Source: Steroidobacter gossypii (lineage in GTDB: Bacteria; Pseudomonadota; Gammaproteobacteria; Steroidobacterales; Steroidobacteraceae). Taken from it: a stretch of DNA of 64,000 nt. Of the stretch, positions 35,556 to 44,634 are shown in pieces (the first letter of the stretch is position 1; every line of letters begins with the position of its first letter). The translations under genes were made by a program, and so were the position numbers. The notes under the pieces are model-generated. The model saw only the letters and a program-made list of their open reading frames with translations, was not told where the DNA came from and searched no databases. Location: NCBI RefSeq assembly GCF_016801985.1, contig NZ_JAEVLS010000005.1, forward strand, positions 372,001 through 436,000, read 5' to 3'.

Positions 35556-35966
35556 TCACGCACTCACAGGAGTGACGGTCGGCGACTTACGCAGACCGAC
35601 GTACTCGAGTTCGGCGATGACCGCCACGAAGGCGCCCTGTCCCGCGACGAACAGGTAGCCCAGCAGATTGGGCTGCACCCAGCCGGTGAACAACAGCACG
35701 ATGCTGTCGATCGCCCAGATCGCGTTGACCACGATCACCGCCCAGACCGCGAACCGCGGCAGCCGGGCGCGCGTGCTCAAGAACGCCAGCAGCATTGCGA
35801 ACGGCAACAGCACCAGGGCGGCTTCCGACAGCAAGCCGGCCGGCAAGCTCAGCAACTCGGCCAACCAGCCACTGCAGGTCAACAGCAGCAAGCCCATGCC
35901 GGCGCAGCTCACCGCGTCCAGCACCAGCACTCGCCGGAGAAAAGTCGATGTTTGAATGGAGCTCAT
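35556..35966 (-). CDS. Small four-helix membrane protein, unknown
   Basis: A 136-aa integral membrane protein with four hydrophobic segments: LDAVSCAGMGLLLLTC; AALVLLPFAMLLAFL; FAVWAVIVVNAIWAIDSIVL; and YLFVAGQGAFVAVI. The short loops carry Arg on the cytoplasmic side. I do not recognise a functional family. The start at 35966 lies 13 nt from a GAGGA sequence; longer frames running through the XRE gene on the other strand are spurious. It is divergent from the XRE regulator across 114 nt, which suggests it may be that regulator's target. Confidence 0.82.
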   Translation of the reverse strand: MSSIQTSTFLRRVLVLDAVSCAGMGLLLLTCSGWLAELLSLPAGLLSEAALVLLPFAMLLAFLSTRARLPRFAVWAVIVVNAIWAIDSIVLLFTGWVQPNLLGYLFVAGQGAFVAVIAELEYVGLRKSPTVTPVSA

Positions 35967-36080
35967 GACCGAAGTCCTCGTGGTTGTGTGACGGGACACA
36001 GCATGGCTGGTCCGCGGCGGTCGGTCGATTACCGCGGAGGTAATGGAGCCGGAGCTGGCGGCTGCGCTATCGTCGCTGCC

Positions 36081-36878
36081 ATGAACGCAACTGACATCCA
36101 ACCCGTCGGCCGTCTGCTGCGCGAATGGCGCCAGCGGCGCCGTTTGAGCCAGCTCGATTTCGCGGTCGAAGCCGAGATTTCTTCCAAACACCTGAGCTTT
36201 CTGGAAACCGGGCGCGCGCGGCCGAGTCGCGAAATGCTGTTGAAGCTGGCGGAGCTGCTCGATGTGCCGCTTCGAGAGCGCAACACCCTGCTGGTCGCCG
36301 CGGGATTCGCACCCATGTTTACCGAACGCAAACTCGACGATCCGACCTTGCAGGCGGCGCGCGACGCCATGGAAATGGTGCTCAAGGGTCACGAGCCCTA
36401 CCCGGCCGTGGCCGTCGATCGGCATTGGACTTTGCTCGCGGCCAATCGCGCCGTCGCGCCGATGCTGACCGATATCGATCCGCGGCTGCTCGAGCCGCCG
36501 ATGAATGTTTTGCGACTCAGCCTGCATCCCGACGGTCTCGCGCCCCGCATCGTGAATCTCGATCAGTGGCGAGCGCATCTGTTGGCGCGCCTGCGGCGAC
36601 AGATAGAAATATCCGCCGACAAAGTGCTGATCGCGTTGCTGGAAGAGCTGGCCGCCTACCCCGCCCCGCAAGCTCCGGCCCGCACCGCGGATGGCAACGG
36701 CGCCAACGCCTTCGTCGTGCCCATGCGGCTGGCGACGCCGATGGGCGTGCTCAGTTTCATCAGCACCACCACGGTGTTCGGCACACCGATCGACGTGACT
36801 CTGTCAGAATTGGCGCTGGAAGCGTTTTTCCCCGCCGATGCGGCCACCGCGGCCGCGTTACGACAGTTGCCGTTATGA
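36081..36878 (+). CDS. XRE-family regulator with MmyB-like ligand domain
   Basis: A 265-aa transcription factor. Residues 5-65 are a Cro/C1 helix-turn-helix (GRLLREWRQRRRLSQLDFA, SSKHLSFLETGRARPS). The rest matches the MmyB-like ligand-binding region, a PAS-like domain that binds fatty acids in one studied member: YPAVAVDRHWTLLAANRA, NVLRLSLHPDGLAPRI and VFGTPIDVTLSELALE. It overlaps the thioesterase gene by 4 nt, which supports sensing of an acyl compound and autoregulation. This is an inference from neighbours. Confidence 0.92.
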   Translation: MNATDIQPVGRLLREWRQRRRLSQLDFAVEAEISSKHLSFLETGRARPSREMLLKLAELLDVPLRERNTLLVAAGFAPMFTERKLDDPTLQAARDAMEMVLKGHEPYPAVAVDRHWTLLAANRAVAPMLTDIDPRLLEPPMNVLRLSLHPDGLAPRIVNLDQWRAHLLARLRRQIEISADKVLIALLEELAAYPAPQAPARTADGNGANAFVVPMRLATPMGVLSFISTTTVFGTPIDVTLSELALEAFFPADAATAAALRQLPL

Positions 36879-37657
36879 GTTACGTCTACCGCGTCGAAGG
36901 CTCCATCGCTCATGCCCAGCCCAGCTCCGCCGGGCCGTGGGATCCTCACCTGCAGCACGGCGGCGCGCCTGCCTCGCTGATCGCCTGGGCGGTGGAACGC
37001 ATGCCGATGCGCGAGCCCATGCAAGTCGCGCGCATGACTTTCGATTTCCTCCGGCCCATCCCGGTCGCGCCGCTGGAAATAACCATCGACGTGCAGCGCG
37101 AGGGACGCAAGATCCAGGTCTGCAACGTGACTTTGTCACATGAAGGTCAGGCCTGCGTGCGCGCCACGGTGCTCAAGATCCGTCAGGCGCCGACCGAGCT
37201 GCCCGAACATGTGCTGGACGAACAGGTGATATTGCCGGGCCCGGAGCAAGGCCGGGAGGAGAAGGTCCGCTTCCGGGACTACGAGCAGTTCGCATCGGGG
37301 GTGACACTGCGCTCGGTGCGAGGCTCGTTCGCAGAGCTGGGCCCCGGCGCGGTGTGGTTTCGAGCCCATCGAGACATCATCGCAGGCGAGTCCATCACGC
37401 CGTTGATGCGCGCGGCCATGACCGGGGATTTCTGTAACGGCGTGTCCTCGGAGCTCGACTTCAGTCAATGGACTTTCATCAACGCCGATCTGACCATCAG
37501 CCTGGCGCGCATGCCGGTCGGCGAATGGATCCTGCTGGATGCGCAGAGCTGGCTGGGCGACCAGGGCGCGGGCCTCGCGTTCGCCAAGCTGGGCGACGAG
37601 CGGGGTTACTTTGGCCGCGCCATTCAAACGCTGGTGATCGAACCTCGCGCCAGGTAA
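36875..37657 (+). CDS. Acyl-CoA thioesterase, double hotdog fold
   Basis: A 260-aa TesB-like thioesterase that would hydrolyse acyl-CoA. The first hotdog half has DPHLQHGGAPASLIAWAVER and ARMTFDFLRPIPVAPLEI. The second half has FINADLTISLARMPVGEWILLDAQSW and GLAFAKLGDERGYFGRAIQTLV. The active-site Asp/Gln positions of the family are not certain from reading alone. Its ATG overlaps the XRE regulator stop (ATGA), so they are co-translated. Its stop abuts the convergent small membrane gene. Confidence 0.88.
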   Translation: MSYVYRVEGSIAHAQPSSAGPWDPHLQHGGAPASLIAWAVERMPMREPMQVARMTFDFLRPIPVAPLEITIDVQREGRKIQVCNVTLSHEGQACVRATVLKIRQAPTELPEHVLDEQVILPGPEQGREEKVRFRDYEQFASGVTLRSVRGSFAELGPGAVWFRAHRDIIAGESITPLMRAAMTGDFCNGVSSELDFSQWTFINADLTISLARMPVGEWILLDAQSWLGDQGAGLAFAKLGDERGYFGRAIQTLVIEPRAR

Positions 37658-37885
37658 TCAGCGGTCGAGGGGTGGCGGCTGCTCCGCGGCCGCAGCCTTC
37701 TTGCGCTCTTCCTCTTTTCGTTCGCGCCGGATGGTGTAGACCACCGAGCCAAACGCCACTGCGATCACCAGCATGAGCGCGGCCATGATGAACACCAGGC
37801 CGCCGGCGAGCCGCCAGCCCTCGTAAAGGCCAATGGCGAGTCCAATGGGTGTGGTGACCAGCAGGATGGGTTTGGCGATACGCAT
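37658..37885 (-). CDS. Small two-helix membrane protein, unknown
   Basis: A 75-aa protein with two hydrophobic helices (ILLVTTPIGLAIGLYEGW and GLVFIMAALMLVIAVAFGSVV). A charged C-terminal tail, RRERKEEERKK, then Pro-rich sequence follows. This resembles many unassigned inner-membrane proteins of soil bacteria. The start at 37885 gives a standard N-terminus; an earlier frame to 37927 adds odd residues. It is transcribed away from uup across 89 nt. Confidence 0.7.
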   Translation of the reverse strand: MRIAKPILLVTTPIGLAIGLYEGWRLAGGLVFIMAALMLVIAVAFGSVVYTIRRERKEEERKKAAAAEQPPPLDR

Positions 37886-37974
37886 TCCGGCATTGTAAGG
37901 CCACATTGCCGATTTCCAGCCCGGCACTTGCCGAGGCCGTTATCATTCGGGCCCCACGCTGCCGCTTTACCGAC

Positions 37975-39786
37975 ATGCCTCTGCTCACGCTGCGCAACGC
38001 CGAACTCGCCTATGGGCTGCATCCGCTGCTGGATCGCGCCAACTTCACCATCGACGAGCGTGAGCGCGTTGGTTTGATCGGCCGCAACGGCACCGGCAAG
38101 TCCTCGCTACTGAAAGTCATCACGGGGCTTGCGCCTTTGGATGACGGCGAGCTGGCGCGCCAGGACGGACTGAACATCGTGCTGGTGGAACAGGAACCGC
38201 TGCTGCCGCCGGCCGCAACGGTGCGTGACAGCCTGGTTGCACGCGGCAAGCTCGAACAGATCCACGACGAACGCGAACGCTGGCGCCTGGAGGCCCGGCT
38301 CAGCGAATTCTTACAACGCCTGGGCGTGGCCGCCGAACGCTCTCCGGAAACCACCTCCGGCGGCGAACGGAAACGAGCCGCGCTGGCGCTGGCCCTGGCG
38401 CTCGAGCCCGACCTGCTGCTGCTCGACGAACCCACCAACCATCTGGACATCGACGGCATCACCGCGCTGGAAGAACTGCTGATCAAGGGCCCGGCATCCA
38501 TCGTCGTCACTCACGATCGTGCGTTTCTCGACCGGGTGGTCACGCGTATCGTCGAGCTCGACCGAGGCCTGCTGCGCTCCTACCCCGGCAACTTCGCCGC
38601 GTACGAAACGCGCAAGACCGAACAGCTGGCGGCCGAAGAAGTGATGAACCGCAAGTTCGACAAGTTCTGGGCGCAGGAAGAAGTCTGGATCCGCAAGGGT
38701 GTCGAAGCGCGCCGCACGCGAAATGAAGGCCGCGTGCGTCGACTCGAAGCACTGCGCGAACAACGCGCCGCGCGGCGCGAACAAATGGGCAGCGTGAAAC
38801 TCACGCTGGATACCGGCGAACGCTCCGGCAAGCTCGTTGCCGAACTGACCGACGTTGCGAAATCGTTTGGCGATCGGCCGATCGTGCGCGATCTGTCCAT
38901 GCGCATCATGCGAGGCGATCGTCTTGGCCTGATCGGGCCGAATGGCGCCGGCAAGTCCACGCTCATCAAGCTCATTCTCGGCAAGCTCGCGCCGGACAAC
39001 GGAGATGTGCGACTCGGCACCAACATCGCGGTCGCTTACTTCGATCAGTTGCGCGAGCAGCTCGATCCGGACAAATCAGTCGCCGAAACCATCAGCCCCG
39101 GCTCGGATTGGGTCGAGATCGGCAGCGAGCGCAAGCACGTCATGACTTATCTCGGTGACTTCTTGTTTCCACCTCAGCGGGCCAACTCGCCGGTGAAAGC
39201 GCTCTCCGGCGGCGAGCGCAATCGTCTGCTGCTGGCGCGGCTGTTCGCGCGGCCGGCCAACGTGCTGGTGATGGACGAGCCCACCAACGATCTGGACATC
39301 GATTCGCTGGAGCTGCTGGAAGACACCTTGCAAAGCTATCCCGGCACGCTGCTGCTGGTGAGCCACGACCGGACCTTTCTGGACAATGTGGTCACCCAAA
39401 CATTGGTGGCGCAAGGCAACGGTCGATGGCAGGAATATGTCGGCGGCTACAGCGACTGGCTGGCGCAGCGGCCCGCGCCTGTTGCCCCTGCCGCACCGGC
39501 AAAAGCCAAGCAAGAAACGAAAGCCGCGGCGCGCGCGCCGGCCCCGGTCAAGCTCAGTTACAAGGAAACGCGCGAGCTGGCGCAGCTGCCGGCGGAGATC
39601 GAATCGCTGGAACAACGTCAGCAGGAACTGACGGCGCGCATGAGCTCGGCCGATTATCACAAGCAGGGACCGGATCAGATCAAGGCCGACCGCAAGCTGG
39701 CCGAGGATCTGGAACGCGAAATGTCGGAAAAATTCGAGCGCTGGTCGACGCTGGAAGCCAAGGCCGAGGCGGCCGCGAAAACCTGA
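37975..39786 (+). CDS. uup: ABC-F ATPase Uup
   Basis: A 603-aa ABC-F protein with two ATPase domains and no membrane part, acting at the ribosome or on DNA branch structures. Walker A boxes are GRNGTGKSSLLK and GPNGAGKSTLIK. Signatures are TSGGERKRAALALAL and LSGGERNRLLLARLF. Walker B is LLLDEPTNHLDIDG in the first and VMDEPTNDLDIDS in the second. The linker has the ABC-F EARRTRNEGRVRRLEALR helix. The final 75 residues form a coiled coil (ETRELAQLPAEIESLE), the Uup DNA-binding C-terminal domain. An earlier start at 37906 is in frame but does not fit homologues. Confidence 0.95.
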   Translation: MPLLTLRNAELAYGLHPLLDRANFTIDERERVGLIGRNGTGKSSLLKVITGLAPLDDGELARQDGLNIVLVEQEPLLPPAATVRDSLVARGKLEQIHDERERWRLEARLSEFLQRLGVAAERSPETTSGGERKRAALALALALEPDLLLLDEPTNHLDIDGITALEELLIKGPASIVVTHDRAFLDRVVTRIVELDRGLLRSYPGNFAAYETRKTEQLAAEEVMNRKFDKFWAQEEVWIRKGVEARRTRNEGRVRRLEALREQRAARREQMGSVKLTLDTGERSGKLVAELTDVAKSFGDRPIVRDLSMRIMRGDRLGLIGPNGAGKSTLIKLILGKLAPDNGDVRLGTNIAVAYFDQLREQLDPDKSVAETISPGSDWVEIGSERKHVMTYLGDFLFPPQRANSPVKALSGGERNRLLLARLFARPANVLVMDEPTNDLDIDSLELLEDTLQSYPGTLLLVSHDRTFLDNVVTQTLVAQGNGRWQEYVGGYSDWLAQRPAPVAPAAPAKAKQETKAAARAPAPVKLSYKETRELAQLPAEIESLEQRQQELTARMSSADYHKQGPDQIKADRKLAEDLEREMSEKFERWSTLEAKAEAAAKT

Positions 39787-39880
39787 ACGCAGCCGCTGCG
39801 CCATCCGTGCCGTATGTCACGGCCACGCTGGCGCTGTATGCTAGATTCGCGTCACCCTTCAGCGGCGACGATGGATCTGC

Positions 39881-40435
39881 ATGTCGCAAGTGACTTTACT
39901 GCTCGATGCATCCCGGCGGGGCGACGCCGCCGCGGTCGAGCAATTGTTCGATCTGTTGTACAACGACCTGCGCCAACTGGCGCACGCCCGCCTCCGTCGC
40001 AGCGGTCAATTCACGTTGCTCGACACCACCGCGCTGGTGCATGAATCCTATCTGCGGTTGTTCAAAGCCGGCGCCATCGAGGCCAACGACCGCGGGCACT
40101 TCATGGGCTACGCCGCCCAGGTAATGCGGTCTATCGTCGTTGATTTCGTGCGTCGTCGCTCCGCCGATCGGCGCGGCGGTGACGCGATCCATGTCGATCT
40201 CGATACAGCTGCGGCTCACGTGGAAGATCCTCGCGAGCGCGAAGTGTTACAGATTCACGAAGCGCTGCAGGAGCTGGAGAAGATCGATCCGCGCCTGGTC
40301 AAGGTCGTGGAGATGCGTTATTTCGCGGGCATGACCGAACAGGAAGTGGCGGACGCCCTGGAGCGCAGCGTGCGCTCGGTGGCGCGCGATTGGGAGAAGG
40401 CGCGCCTGTTCCTGGCCACCAATCTGACACCTTAG
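39881..40435 (+). CDS. ECF-type sigma factor of the kinase-linked group
   Basis: A 184-aa sigma factor with region 2 (LFDLLYNDLRQLAHARLRRS, then HFMGYAAQVMRSIVVDFVRRR). Region 4 is DPRLVKVVEMRYFAGMTEQEVADALERSVRSVARDW. It matches the TIGR02999-type ECF group, commonly encoded next to a Ser/Thr kinase. That is the case here, as the kinase ATG follows 5 nt after the stop. No anti-sigma gene is seen, so kinase phosphorylation may control it. No clear ribosome binding site is seen. Confidence 0.93.
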   Translation: MSQVTLLLDASRRGDAAAVEQLFDLLYNDLRQLAHARLRRSGQFTLLDTTALVHESYLRLFKAGAIEANDRGHFMGYAAQVMRSIVVDFVRRRSADRRGGDAIHVDLDTAAAHVEDPREREVLQIHEALQELEKIDPRLVKVVEMRYFAGMTEQEVADALERSVRSVARDWEKARLFLATNLTP

Positions 40436-40440
40436 CTGTC

Positions 40441-43155
40441 ATGCAAAAGATCGGGCCGGAAGACTGGAAGCAGATGTTCGAGCTGCTCGACACCGCGCTC
40501 GACCTGCCGCCGCCCGAGCGCAACACCTGGATCGATTCCCTCGGCGACGATTACGAGCGACTCAAGCCTGCTCTGCGAGAGTTGCTCGCTAAACATGCTT
40601 CGCGGGACACCGACACGTTCTTGCGTGACATTCCGGAGTTCACCAGCCTCACCGGCATCAACACGTCGCCGCTGAGCATGCCCGAGCCGGGCAATCACGT
40701 CGGCCCATATCGTTTGGTTCGCGAGCTTGGCCGTGGCGGCATGGGCAGCGTCTGGTTGGCCGAGCGAGCTGACGGCGCATTCAAAAGAAGCGTCGCGCTC
40801 AAATTGCCGCACGTCACCTGGATCGGCGGTCTTGCGGAAAGAATGGCGCGCGAGCGGGACATTCTAGCCACGCTCGAACATCCGAATATCGCACGGCTGT
40901 ACGACGCCGGCGTCGACGATTTCGGTCGGCCGTTCATGGCCATGGAATTCGTCGCCGGCCAGACCATCGACAATTATTGCAGCCAGCATGAGCTCACCGT
41001 CGAGCAGATCTTGCAACTGATCCTGCAGGTAGCGCGCGCGGTTGCTCATGCTCACGCGCGGTTGGTGGTTCATCGCGACCTGAAGCCGAGCAATATCCTG
41101 GTGACGGACGACGGGTCGGTGCGCCTGCTCGACTTCGGCGTCGCCAAGTTGCTGGAGAACCAGCCGGGCGAACAAACGCAATTCGCCGTGCGCGCGTTCA
41201 CTCCGGAATATGCAGCGCCGGAGCAGATCAAGGGCGAGCCGATCGGCACGGCCACCGATGTTTATTCCTTGGGCGTCGTCAGTTATCGATTGCTCACCGG
41301 CATGCTGCCCTACGAGGTCAAACAGACCGGCGTCGGGCAGCTGGAACGAGCGATCACCGAAGTCGACGCTGCTCCGGCAAGTTCGATTGCTGCGAATCCT
41401 CTGCGCGGCCGCCGCTTGCGAGGCGACATCGATGCGATCTTGAATCGCGCGTTGAAGAAAGATCCTGCGCAGCGCTATGCCACTGCGGACGCCTTTGCTC
41501 TGGATATCGAGCACCACTTGCTTGGCCGCCCCATTCAGGCGCGGCCAGATAGCGCGTGGTATCGGTTCAGCAAGTTCATCGGCAGGAACAGGATTGCTAC
41601 TGCAGCGGCGGCAGCCGTTCTGATCGCCATCCTCGGCGGCGCCAGCATCGCGCTCTGGCAGGCTCGCGAAGCCCGCGAGCACGCGGCTCGTGCTGTGATC
41701 GAACGTGATATCGCACGTCGGGCGGCGGCGCGGGAAGAAGCAGTGCGGATGTATCTCACGCGGATGTTTCGCAGTTCGGTGGCGCAAGGAGGATCGGGTC
41801 CGACCACTGCCAAAGCCATGCTGGATCGAAGCGCCCAACGCGTGTTGCAGGAATATCGCGACGATCCCTATCTCGCCGGCAAGGTCGTCGAGACGCTCGC
41901 CGATTTGTATGGCGCGTTGGAAGATGTGGCCGGGCAGGCGCCGCTGCTCGAAGGTTATTTGAAGCAGGCGGGGCCGGAGGCGGATCCCGAGACGGTGGCT
42001 CTGGCCCAGCAGAAGCTGGCGCATGCCGAGTTGTCGCGAGGGAATATTCAGCGCGCGGCGGAGCTGCTACGACCTGCCGAGGAATTCTGGAACCGCGATC
42101 GCAATCGGTTCGCCGAACAGCGCCTGGAAGGGCTGGTGGTCAAGGCTCGAATACTTCGCGCTCAGGGCGATCTGGCTGGCTCCATCGCCACCAATGAGCG
42201 GGCCATCGCGGAGCGCGTCGCGCTCTCTGGGGAGAATCACAGCGAGACGGCAATTCTTTATAACTCGCTCGGGATTGCACTGATGAATGCCAATCGGCTG
42301 CAGGAGGCTACGGCGGCTTATCGCAAGGCGTTGTCGATTCATGACGCGCTGGGAACGGGTGAGGATGTTCCCGCGCTGGTGATGCGAGCCAACGTCGGCA
42401 CGCTTTCTTATCGCGTGGGACGTATTGCCGATGCCGAGCGTGAGTTGAAACAAGCGTTCGAGGCGCAGCGCGCACTTTCCGGAGATTCGGCCGCCGTGGC
42501 GGCGTCCATGGGGCAGTACGGATCGTTGCAAACGGCGCTCGGGCGGGCTGCTCAGGCCATTCCCATTCTTGAACAAGCGACGCTCATGGCGGAGAAGTTC
42601 ACTGCTCGCGGCAGCGCCCTGCACGTACAGAACTGTACGTTTCTTGCCGAAGCGCTCGCCGCGTCCGGCGACGCGCAGCGCGCCGCTCGAGTCGTCGATG
42701 CGACTTTGGCGCAAGCTCGGAAGCAGTTCGGCGACGGTCACTTCTTCACGCATCGCGTGCGACTTGCTCAAGCGAAGCTCGCCGCCGCTCAAAAGCCGAA
42801 CGCCCAGTCGCTCGCTGCGCTCGCCGAAGTGACAACCAAGCTACGCTCCGCTGGTCCCGTCGCTCAGCTAGCGCTCGCTCAAGCACTGCTCGTGCAGGGC
42901 GAAACCCTCACTCGACTTCGCCGCCCCTCCGAAGCCCTTCCTCTGCTCGAAGAAGCGGTGTTCCTCCGCGAACAGGTGATGTGGGACCAAAGCTGGGAAC
43001 TCGCCGAAGCGCGCGCCCGCCTCGCCGAAGCCCAACTCGCCGCCGGGCACGCCGGCGCCCAACCCCTCCTCCAACGCTCCCTCGCCACCCTCGAATCCCA
43101 ACTCGGCCCTCACCATCCCCAGACCGCTCGCGCCCGAAGCTCGCTCGACCGATGA
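40441..43155 (+). CDS. Membrane Ser/Thr protein kinase with TPR-like tail
   Basis: A 904-aa PknB-like receptor kinase. The kinase domain (about 85-360) has the glycine loop LGRGGMGSVWLA, K121 in VALKLPH, and D213 in VVHRDLKPSNIL. LLDFGVAKLL and APEQIKGEP complete it. One transmembrane helix lies near residues 380-400 (AAAAAVLIAILGGASIALW), followed by a coiled coil. The rest is about 450 residues of TPR-like helical repeats (for example SETAILYNSLGIALMNANRLQEA). It should phosphorylate the adjacent sigma factor in response to a periplasmic or outer signal. That is an inference from family. Confidence 0.93.
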   Translation: MQKIGPEDWKQMFELLDTALDLPPPERNTWIDSLGDDYERLKPALRELLAKHASRDTDTFLRDIPEFTSLTGINTSPLSMPEPGNHVGPYRLVRELGRGGMGSVWLAERADGAFKRSVALKLPHVTWIGGLAERMARERDILATLEHPNIARLYDAGVDDFGRPFMAMEFVAGQTIDNYCSQHELTVEQILQLILQVARAVAHAHARLVVHRDLKPSNILVTDDGSVRLLDFGVAKLLENQPGEQTQFAVRAFTPEYAAPEQIKGEPIGTATDVYSLGVVSYRLLTGMLPYEVKQTGVGQLERAITEVDAAPASSIAANPLRGRRLRGDIDAILNRALKKDPAQRYATADAFALDIEHHLLGRPIQARPDSAWYRFSKFIGRNRIATAAAAAVLIAILGGASIALWQAREAREHAARAVIERDIARRAAAREEAVRMYLTRMFRSSVAQGGSGPTTAKAMLDRSAQRVLQEYRDDPYLAGKVVETLADLYGALEDVAGQAPLLEGYLKQAGPEADPETVALAQQKLAHAELSRGNIQRAAELLRPAEEFWNRDRNRFAEQRLEGLVVKARILRAQGDLAGSIATNERAIAERVALSGENHSETAILYNSLGIALMNANRLQEATAAYRKALSIHDALGTGEDVPALVMRANVGTLSYRVGRIADAERELKQAFEAQRALSGDSAAVAASMGQYGSLQTALGRAAQAIPILEQATLMAEKFTARGSALHVQNCTFLAEALAASGDAQRAARVVDATLAQARKQFGDGHFFTHRVRLAQAKLAAAQKPNAQSLAALAEVTTKLRSAGPVAQLALAQALLVQGETLTRLRRPSEALPLLEEAVFLREQVMWDQSWELAEARARLAEAQLAAGHAGAQPLLQRSLATLESQLGPHHPQTARARSSLDR

Positions 43156-43167
43156 GCACCGATCGCC

Positions 43168-44433
43168 TCAGCGAACGCTCTTCACCGGAAGAATCGTCAC
43201 CGACGCCAGCAACGCAATCGCCCCGGCAATAGCAAACAACCAGGTGTAATTCCCACCGCTGGTGGCAAGGATCACCGGCGCAACCGCCGGCGCGATCGCT
43301 TGAGGCATCGCATTGGCGACATTGAAGATGCCGAGATCCTTGGCAGCATCCCGCCAGCGATTCGGCAGCACATCCGTCACCAGCGCCAGATCGACCGCGA
43401 AGTAAATGCCGTGCCCGATCCCAGTGATCGTCATGCCAACGAGGAACATGGGATAGTCCGGCGCCGCCGCGATGACCCACAACCCCATCGCATACACCAC
43501 ACCGCCAATCACCACAAAAACCTTGCGCCGCCCAATCGCGTCCGACAGCCGCCCGCCCAGCACACTCACTGCAACGATCGCGACCGTCTGCACCAGGATG
43601 CCTTGAAATATCAGGGTCGGAATCTCCACCGCGGCATGACCCAGTTTGTCGATGAGATAGAACGGTTGATAGGTGTTCAGAAACGCCGTGCCCAACACCA
43701 ACAGCAACCGGCTGAGCCACGTCCACCCGAAATCGGGATGCTGCCTGGGATTGACCCAGTAGATCGCAACCGTATCTCGCCAGCCCAGCGGCTTCACCGC
43801 GCCCGGCGCCAGCCGCCGATCATCCAGCGACAGCGCAAACAAAATCACGAGCACCACGCAAATCGCCGCCGGCACCATGAACATCTGCAACGTGGAAGCA
43901 CTCACCTGCTGCACGAGGAAGGTGCCGCTGACCTGCCCGAGCGGCAGACAGATCCCCATCACACCCGCGACCGTTCCACGCTGCGCGGCGGGCACCTGAT
44001 CTGGCAGAACCGCGATGATCGCTGCCAACACCGCGTTAAATGCCAGCTGCGCGAGACACCATCCCACCAGCACCATCGCAACCGACGTCGCCGTCGCGAT
44101 CAACAGCAAGGCGAGCGCTCCGCAGATCACTCCGCCGATCAACCAAGGCCTGCGCATGCCAAACCGCGACGTCGTGCGATCGCTCAAGCGCCCGAACAGC
44201 GGATTGCCGATCAGCGCAAAAAATGCACCGAGGCCAAGCACCAGCGACAAGCTCGACGCTGCGTGCTCGGGCGCAAGGTGTCGCACCTTCAAGGCAATAG
44301 TGACGAGCACCGGCGTGAGCAACGCCAGCCACGTTCCTGTGTAGGCCAGCGCATGCAGGGAGATGAATTTCCATCCGACGCGCGGCTTGTCCTGGTCAGC
44401 TGCGGCCGAGGCCAGCTGCTCTTCTGATTGCAT
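43168..44433 (-). CDS. MFS transporter, GPH/sugar-cation type
   Basis: A 12-helix MFS-type permease of about 421 aa. Family loops are GNPLFGRLSDRTTSRFGMRRPWL after TM2 and LGGRLSDAIGRRKVFVV after TM8. DQVPAAQRGTVAGVMG fits the GPH or LacY/RafB-like group. The substrate is not recognisable. The start is uncertain: ATG 44433 gives a short cytoplasmic N-terminus, and ATG 44475 adds 14 residues; neither has a good ribosome binding site. It converges on the kinase gene and diverges from the next MFS gene. Confidence 0.85.
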   Translation of the reverse strand: MQSEEQLASAAADQDKPRVGWKFISLHALAYTGTWLALLTPVLVTIALKVRHLAPEHAASSLSLVLGLGAFFALIGNPLFGRLSDRTTSRFGMRRPWLIGGVICGALALLLIATATSVAMVLVGWCLAQLAFNAVLAAIIAVLPDQVPAAQRGTVAGVMGICLPLGQVSGTFLVQQVSASTLQMFMVPAAICVVLVILFALSLDDRRLAPGAVKPLGWRDTVAIYWVNPRQHPDFGWTWLSRLLLVLGTAFLNTYQPFYLIDKLGHAAVEIPTLIFQGILVQTVAIVAVSVLGGRLSDAIGRRKVFVVIGGVVYAMGLWVIAAAPDYPMFLVGMTITGIGHGIYFAVDLALVTDVLPNRWRDAAKDLGIFNVANAMPQAIAPAVAPVILATSGGNYTWLFAIAGAIALLASVTILPVKSVR

Positions 44434-44634
44434 GGCGCGCAGGATGCCCGGAAGCGCGCCCGACTCACAAGTCATTCGTTCTGCGCAACGAAATCAAGCA
44501 CGTGGAACTCGCGATCGAGCGCGGCTGCGTCTACACTGATTTCGAATGCGCGGTACGCGGCCAAGGAAACAAGGCGGCGAGCGCGACTGCTTGCGAAGCC
44601 CATAACCATTCGATCGCAGCACGGGGGACGACCA

